Shown in pieces: positions 58,148 through 64,000 of a stretch of 64,000 nucleotides of DNA. A program made the position numbers and the translations under genes. The stretch is taken from the NCBI GenBank assembly GCA_024275165.1, contig JAJRZQ010000037.1, positions 1 to 64,000 of the forward strand. The letters run 5' to 3'. Origin of the DNA: a bacterium. Its GTDB lineage: Bacteria; SAR324; XYD2-FULL-50-16. Under the pieces are notes generated by a model. It saw only the letters and a list, made by a program, of their open reading frames with translations. It searched no databases and was not told the origin of the DNA. The first letter of the stretch is position 1. Every line of letters begins with the position of its first letter.

Positions 58148-59614
58148 ATGTCCATTGAGGTTCAGTTTTCCGACCAGCCCCCCGCAGGGGCAGTTGTCTT
58201 GTTTGATCAAAGCAAGGGGCGATATCCGCTCTCTTCCGAAAACAAAAAGATTTTTTCCCAAAGTTTAGCGAGCCAGCGAGCCCTTCGTAAAGCAGAGCTT
58301 TACGACTTGGAAAAATCAGAGGTTTTTGCCTTTACCGACCGTCGCCCGGGCCAGCTTTTCATCGTCCACCTGGGGGCCGGTCCGCTTGATTTTCGCTCTT
58401 TAGGGGCCAAGCTGGGTAAAAAACTGCTTCGTTTAGAGCGGGAAACCTGCGCCTTGGCCTTGCCCAGCAAGGAGAATCACCCTCTCTATAAAGGTTTTGA
58501 AGGGTTTCTGGAAGGGCTTTTATTAGGCCTCTACCGTTACCAGGAGTTCAAAAGCCCCAGCGAAAAACCCAAAAAAGAGCTTCGACAACTCACCTTGGTG
58601 GGGGCAAAAACCAAGGCCCTGCAAAGTGCCTTGCAGCGAGCGCGGATTTTAGCCGAATCCACCTGCCTAGCCCGTGACCTAGGCAATCGACCAGGCAATC
58701 ACTTTACCCCCAGTGATTTCAAAAAAGCCTGTGAGCAGGTGGCCCAAGAAACCGGGATGGGCTTTGAGGCCTTAGACGAAAAAGCGATGAAACAAGAGAA
58801 GATGGGTTGCCTCTTGGGGGTTTCTCAGGGGAGCGACGAGCCTGCATGGCTGAATATCCTCTCCTACCGATGCGGGGATAAAAAAGCCCCCACCCTACTC
58901 TGGGTCGGCAAGGGCCTCACCTTTGATTCGGGAGGGATCAGCTTAAAGCCCGCCGTCAAAATGGAAGAAATGAAATTCGATATGCTCGGCGGCGGCGCGG
59001 TGCTGGGGGCCATGCGCGCCGTTGCCTTGCTGAAGCCTGAGGTGAATATTATCGGGATCATTCCCGCCAGTGAAAACCTGCCCGGCCCTCGGGCCAACAA
59101 ACCGGGGGATGTGCTGACCGCTTGCAACGGAACCACGGTCGAGGTGATCAACACCGACGCCGAAGGCCGCTTGATCCTAGCTGATGCCTTGGCTTATGGA
59201 GTCAAGCGGTTTCAGCCCGAGGCGGTTATTGACTTAGCCACCCTAACCGGGGCCTGCGTGGTCGCCTTAGGGCATTACCACACGGGGCTGCTCAGCAATG
59301 ACCAGGCCTTGACCCGTAAGTTACAGGCTGCGGCAGACCAAAGCGGGGACTGGGTTTGGGAGCTGCCTACCCATGAAATTTACGAAAAACAAATCAAAGG
59401 AGAGGTGGCGGACTTAAAAAATATCGGCGGCCCCGATGGGGGGACGATCACCGCGGGGCTTTTTTTAAAGCACTTCATCGAAAAAACCCCCTGGGCGCAT
59501 TTGGATATCGCCGGCACCGGTTGGAACGCGGAACGCATTGACTATTATCCCCCGAAAGGGGCCACGGGCACGGGGGTAAGGCTTTTGGCCGAGTTGGCGA
59601 TGGCCTGGAAATAG
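58148..59614 (+). CDS. pepA: Leucyl aminopeptidase (M17)
   Basis: LLWVGKGLTFDSGGISLKP, NTDAEGRLILADAL, DLATLTGACVVALG. Confidence 0.96.
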   Translation: MSIEVQFSDQPPAGAVVLFDQSKGRYPLSSENKKIFSQSLASQRALRKAELYDLEKSEVFAFTDRRPGQLFIVHLGAGPLDFRSLGAKLGKKLLRLERETCALALPSKENHPLYKGFEGFLEGLLLGLYRYQEFKSPSEKPKKELRQLTLVGAKTKALQSALQRARILAESTCLARDLGNRPGNHFTPSDFKKACEQVAQETGMGFEALDEKAMKQEKMGCLLGVSQGSDEPAWLNILSYRCGDKKAPTLLWVGKGLTFDSGGISLKPAVKMEEMKFDMLGGGAVLGAMRAVALLKPEVNIIGIIPASENLPGPRANKPGDVLTACNGTTVEVINTDAEGRLILADALAYGVKRFQPEAVIDLATLTGACVVALGHYHTGLLSNDQALTRKLQAAADQSGDWVWELPTHEIYEKQIKGEVADLKNIGGPDGGTITAGLFLKHFIEKTPWAHLDIAGTGWNAERIDYYPPKGATGTGVRLLAELAMAWK

Positions 59615-59632
59615 CCCCAAGCGCGAGACGAG

Positions 59633-59652
59633 GCCAAGGAGTTGGCTTTTTT
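59633..59652 (+). terminator. Rho-independent terminator of pepA
   Basis: GCCAA-GGAG-TTGGC-TTTTTT. Confidence 0.65.
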
Positions 59653-60499
59653 AAGTCGGCAGCAACATGCCAAAAAGCTCGGTGAGTTTATCCCGTAGGT
59701 CTTTGCGCTCTAGAATCAAATCGAGTTGGCCGTGTTCTTTTAAGAATTCGGATCGTTGAAAGCCCTGAGGCAGGTTTTGCTTGATCGTCTGCTGAATCAC
59801 CCTGGCACCGGCAAAGCCAATCAAGGCGCCGGGCTCGGCCATGTTGATATCTCCCAACATGGCGAAACTGGCAGAAACCCCGCCGGTGGTGGGGTCGGTC
59901 ATTAAGGAAATATAAGGGATTCCCTCTTGAGCCAGGCGACTCAAGGCGGCACTGGTTTTGGCCATTTGCATCAGGCTAAAGGCCCCTTCTTGCATCCTCG
60001 CCCCGCCCGAGGCCGAGACGATGATTAAGGGAATTCTTCTTTTTAAGGCCAACTCAATGACTCGGGTAATCTTTTCCCCTGCCACGCTGCCCATGCTGCC
60101 GCCCATGTAGCGGAAGTTAAAGATGGCCGCGGCTACCTCTCGCTCCTTGATTTTACCCACCCCGCTGGTGATGGACTCGTTGAGTTTGGTTTTTGCCATT
60201 GTTTGTTTAATGCGGTCTTTGTACTTCTTCGAGTCGACGAACTTTAAGGGGTCGATGGGCAGCAGGCCCCGATCCATTTCCACAAAACTGTTTTCGTCAA
60301 AGAGCTGCTCAATCCGCTCTTCAGCGGTTAAGCGAAAGTGGTAATTACAGAGCAGGCAGACCTTGAGATTTTTATCGAGGTCTTTAGAGTAAAGGGTTTC
60401 GCCACATTCGGGGCATTTGATCCAAACCCCGGCGGGGATATTTTTCTTCGCATCCGTAGAGAGAAGCTTCGGGGCTAGTTTGGTCAACCAGGAGGTCAT
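59651..60499 (-). CDS. accD: Acetyl-CoA carboxylase carboxyltransferase subunit beta
   Basis: WIKCPECGETLYSKDLDKNLKVCLLCNYHFRL zinc ribbon; SASGGARMQEGAFSLMQMAKTSAAL. Confidence 0.97.
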   Translation of the reverse strand: MTSWLTKLAPKLLSTDAKKNIPAGVWIKCPECGETLYSKDLDKNLKVCLLCNYHFRLTAEERIEQLFDENSFVEMDRGLLPIDPLKFVDSKKYKDRIKQTMAKTKLNESITSGVGKIKEREVAAAIFNFRYMGGSMGSVAGEKITRVIELALKRRIPLIIVSASGGARMQEGAFSLMQMAKTSAALSRLAQEGIPYISLMTDPTTGGVSASFAMLGDINMAEPGALIGFAGARVIQQTIKQNLPQGFQRSEFLKEHGQLDLILERKDLRDKLTELFGMLLPT

Positions 60500-60713
60500 A
60501 AGCGATTCGGCAAAAGGGTCTAATGAAGTTTAGCCACAGAATACGCTCTTTTTTGAGCTTCGTCAAAAGAGGAGGATAAAGCAGGGAAAGACAAAAAACG
60601 AAAATCCGCGACCTTCATGAGTCTAAGGGCTACGACCCCGCACCGCAAAAACCACCTGCGGCGCAATCCCCCATGCCTCGGGCAGCGAGGGAGCTAGCCT
60701 TGAGCCTGTTGGC

Positions 60714-60933
60714 TTAGGGAAACTCTGAAAAACGCGGAGTTTCCCAGCAAGGCAGGAATGCCGTGCCAAATCAAAAAGCGCGACTTATTGATTCGCGTTG
60801 GGATTGTGGATTTCATTCCCCACCGAAAAGACCGAAAAACTTGACGCGCCCCAGGGGCTATAATCAGCCCGAAGGGCATGAGCCTACCGCTTGAACAAGC
60901 GGTAGGCAAGGAGGAGTTTTCAGAGGATCCTTA
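60714..60933 (+). repeat. MITE-like repeat, copy 2 (with extra internal hairpins)
   Basis: TTAGGGAAACTCTGAAAAACGCGG...GAGTTTTCAGAGGATCCTTA; matches reverse complement of 38901-39059. Confidence 0.85.
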
Positions 60934-60935
60934 GA

Positions 60936-63821
60936 TCAACTGCATCCCTGGCTGGCTCCACAGGTAATGCAGACATAACAGGTTCCGGTACGCAAGAAGT
61001 CGCTGCCGCCGCATTCCCCGCAAGGGTGATGATCACTCGTCCGCTCGGCCTTATCGGGCTCAAACTTGGGCGCGTTGACCGGCTGGGGCATGGTAAACTT
61101 CGGGGTATGGGGCCGTAAGGGCTCGGGCTTGTCACTGGGTTGCACCTGTAAAAAATCGGTACGGCCCAGGTAGTGGTGCCCTAAAACCCGAAAGATCGCG
61201 TCAATCAAACTGGTCGCGCTTTTTAAGAAAGGATGCCCACTCACCATGCCGTGCGGCTCAAACTTGGTAAAGGTAAAGCGGTCAACCAGTTTTTCTAGGG
61301 GAACCCCATGCTGGAGACTGAACGAAACGCTGATGGCAAACTGATTCATCAAGGCCCGAACCGTACCCCCTTCCTTATAACCCAAATCAACGAAGATTTC
61401 CCCCAAAGAGCCGTCTTCGTTTTCGCCGCTGCGCAAAAATATTTTGGTTCCCGCTACCTTGAACTCCCAAGTACGGCCAATGCGTACATCGGGCAGTTTG
61501 CGCGAAGAGCCCCAGGCACGAATTTCCACCGTGCCGGCACCCCGTTCCTCCAAGGCGCGTTCCAAGCGGGCGTTTTCTTTCCGCAAGGCCTCAATCGTAG
61601 CTCTTTCATCTAAGGTCGCCTCTTCATCTTGTTTCGCGTTTAAGGGTTGGCTCCCCTTAGAGCCATCGCGATAAATAGCCACCGCCTTCAGTCCGAGCTT
61701 CCAGGACTCCATATAGACCTTGTGGATATCGGGTACCGTCGCCTCCTGAGGCATGTTGATGGTTTTTGAAATCGCTCCTGACAAAAAGGGCTGGGTGACC
61801 GCCATCATCTTCACATGACCCATGGGGTCGATCAAGCGCTCCCCATGGCCGGAAGGAATAGCGCAATCAAAGATCGCCAGATGCTCAGCCTTCAAACCCG
61901 GAGCCCCTTCAATCGTCTGTTTCTCGGTGACGAACGCGCTGATCGCCTTCACCTCTTCAAGGCTGTAACCAAGCTTGTTCAAGACCGCGGGAACCGATTG
62001 ATTCACCATGGGAATCACCCCTCCCCCAGAGAGCTTTTTCCACATGACCAGGCTAAAGGCAGGTTCTACCCCGGTGGTGGAACAATCCATCAAAAGGCCA
62101 ATGGTGCCGGTCGGGGCCAAGACCGTGGTCTGGGCGTTGCGATAACCCTGTCGCTTTCCCTTCAGCAAGGCGGCATCCCAGATCTCGCGGGCCTTTTCTT
62201 TTAAAGGGGCCAAGGCGGGCGCCCGCTCTTCTAAGGCGAAGTCTTCTCGTTCGATTGCCTCGCGGTGTTTTTGCATGACCCGCAGCATGGGCTCTTTGTT
62301 TTTTTCGTATTGGACAAAAGGCCCTTTGGCCTCGGCCAGTTCCGCGCTCATTTCATAAGCCGAACCGGTCATGATGGCGGTCACCATTCCGGCAAGGGCT
62401 CGCCCCTCCTCGCTGTCATAGGGGTAGCCCATCATCATCAACAGGGTGCCCAAATTGGCGTAACCTAAACCCAAGGGGCGGAACTCGTGACTGTTGCGGG
62501 TGATTTTTTCCGTGGGATAACTGGCGAGATCCACCAAAATCTCTTGAGCGGTTAAAAAGAGTCGGCAAGCCTTGCGGTAATCCTCGATTTGAAATTCCCC
62601 CTTTTGATAAAACTTCACCAAATTCAAACTGGCTAAGTTGCAGGCCGTATCGTCTACAAACATGAACTCGCTGCAGGGGTTGGAAGCGCGAATGGGGGCC
62701 GAGGCCGAACAGGTGTGCCAGTCGTTGATGGTCGTATCATATTGTACCCCTGGGTCGGCGCAGGCCCAAGTGGCTTCGCAAATCTTTTGGAACAGGTCTC
62801 GGGCCTTGTAGGTCTTATAGGGCTCGTGGTTGACCCGGTTGAGGGTTTGCCAATCGCCGTCGGCTTCCACGGCCGCCAAAAACTCGTCGCTCAGGCGCAC
62901 GCTGTTGTTGCTGTTCTGCCCTGAAACCGTGGCGTAGGCCTCGCCGTTAAAGTCGGGGTCATAACCCTGGGCCACCAAGGCGCGCACCTTTTCTTCTTCT
63001 TTGACCTTCCACTCAATGAAGTCTTCCACTTCAGGGTGGTCGATATCCAAGCAGCGCATCACCGCGGCCCGGCGGGTGGTCCCCCCTGATTTAATCGCCC
63101 CTGCCGCCGCGTCCAACACCTTTAGAAAGCTCAACAGCCCACTCGATTGCCCCCCGCCGGAAAGCCGCTCATTCACCCCCCGCAAACGGCTCATGTTGGA
63201 GCCCGTGCCACTGCCGTATTTAAAGAGACGGGCCTCGTTTTTAACGAGGTCGAAAATCGAAGAGAGGGTATCGTCTACCGATTGGATAAAACAAGCCGAG
63301 CCCTGAGGCCGCGCGTACTGGTTTTGAATCGCTTCGTATTGATCTCCCTCTTTCCAGGCGAAGTTTTCCCCGCTGCCGCTGATCCCGTATTCGTGGTAGA
63401 GACCGACATTAAACCATACGGGACTATTAAAGGCGCCGTATTGGTGCAGGCAAAGCCATTTTAAGTCATTTTCAAAGGTAAGCGCGTCGTCATCGCTGTC
63501 GAAATATCCCTCCTCGCGGCCCCGGTCGGCAATGGTGCGGCAAACCCGATGAATCAACTGCCTTACACTGGTCTCCCTCCCCTCAACGCCCGGCACCCCG
63601 GCTTTTCTAAAGTACTTGCTCGCTACGATATCGGTGGCCAACTGGCTCCAAAAAGAGGGCACCTCGACCTGCTTCATCTCAAAAATCACTTCCCCGGTGC
63701 TGCTGGTGATCTTGGATTCTCTTTTTTCATACTGAACCGTATCCCAGACCTCTGGAGTTTCTGGGGTCGCCTTGAAAAACTGGGGCGCGAATTTCAGGTT
63801 TTTAGCGTTAGGCTTATTCAT
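60936..63821 (-). CDS. nrdJ: Vitamin B12-dependent ribonucleotide reductase (class II)
   Basis: SACFIQSVDDTLSSIFDL, SNPCSEFMFVDDTACNLASLNL, TVLAPTGTIGLLMDCSTTGVEP; C-terminal CGECGGSDFLRTGTCYVCITCG. Confidence 0.97.
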   Translation of the reverse strand: MNKPNAKNLKFAPQFFKATPETPEVWDTVQYEKRESKITSSTGEVIFEMKQVEVPSFWSQLATDIVASKYFRKAGVPGVEGRETSVRQLIHRVCRTIADRGREEGYFDSDDDALTFENDLKWLCLHQYGAFNSPVWFNVGLYHEYGISGSGENFAWKEGDQYEAIQNQYARPQGSACFIQSVDDTLSSIFDLVKNEARLFKYGSGTGSNMSRLRGVNERLSGGGQSSGLLSFLKVLDAAAGAIKSGGTTRRAAVMRCLDIDHPEVEDFIEWKVKEEEKVRALVAQGYDPDFNGEAYATVSGQNSNNSVRLSDEFLAAVEADGDWQTLNRVNHEPYKTYKARDLFQKICEATWACADPGVQYDTTINDWHTCSASAPIRASNPCSEFMFVDDTACNLASLNLVKFYQKGEFQIEDYRKACRLFLTAQEILVDLASYPTEKITRNSHEFRPLGLGYANLGTLLMMMGYPYDSEEGRALAGMVTAIMTGSAYEMSAELAEAKGPFVQYEKNKEPMLRVMQKHREAIEREDFALEERAPALAPLKEKAREIWDAALLKGKRQGYRNAQTTVLAPTGTIGLLMDCSTTGVEPAFSLVMWKKLSGGGVIPMVNQSVPAVLNKLGYSLEEVKAISAFVTEKQTIEGAPGLKAEHLAIFDCAIPSGHGERLIDPMGHVKMMAVTQPFLSGAISKTINMPQEATVPDIHKVYMESWKLGLKAVAIYRDGSKGSQPLNAKQDEEATLDERATIEALRKENARLERALEERGAGTVEIRAWGSSRKLPDVRIGRTWEFKVAGTKIFLRSGENEDGSLGEIFVDLGYKEGGTVRALMNQFAISVSFSLQHGVPLEKLVDRFTFTKFEPHGMVSGHPFLKSATSLIDAIFRVLGHHYLGRTDFLQVQPSDKPEPLRPHTPKFTMPQPVNAPKFEPDKAERTSDHHPCGECGGSDFLRTGTCYVCITCGASQGCS

Positions 63822-64000
63822 AGTCGGGTTCTCAGGCTGGGCAAGAAGGAATGCATAGAAAATTTTGGGTTTGGGATCAAATTATGATAGAAAAATTCAA
63901 GTTCGTACAAGTTGTTTTTTTTTCCACAGGCCTAGAATTTGAGCCGCAGCCCCTCCCTGATTGAACCTTGCCAACGGGAATTTTTTTCATTTAAAACAGG

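Overview
GC-rich, gene-dense Gram-negative chromosomal window. It is mostly housekeeping genes: dnaX tail-ybaB-recR; hisS; hemACD; add; metG; a che cluster; phoRB; mtnA; hrcA-grpE-dnaK-dnaJ; prs; flgE/flgD/fliK/fliJ; bolA-grx4; atpZ/I/B/E; pepA; accD; nrdJ. I found no CRISPR array, prophage, tRNA/rRNA or recognisable defence island, and no convincing wholly new multi-gene system. The parts worth a second look are: (1) an 11-A slippery run where dnaX gamma and tau frames diverge by -1; (2) two diverged, oppositely oriented copies of a hairpin-rich repeat with terminal inverted repeats, each just after a CDS stop; (3) a 44-nt perfect palindrome between divergent EVE and VOC-MarR genes; (4) two genes (a 7TM-DISM-type histidine kinase and an SfsA-DUF123 fusion) each split by one in-frame stop; (5) a pair of small secreted paralogues of unknown function; (6) an inverted-repeat-dense locus with a 36-aa membrane ORF; (7) a chemotaxis cluster with a triple-CheW protein and a HEAT-repeat protein, plus a c-haem-motif chemoreceptor elsewhere. 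All calls come from reading the sequence and ORF track by eye; no searches were run.
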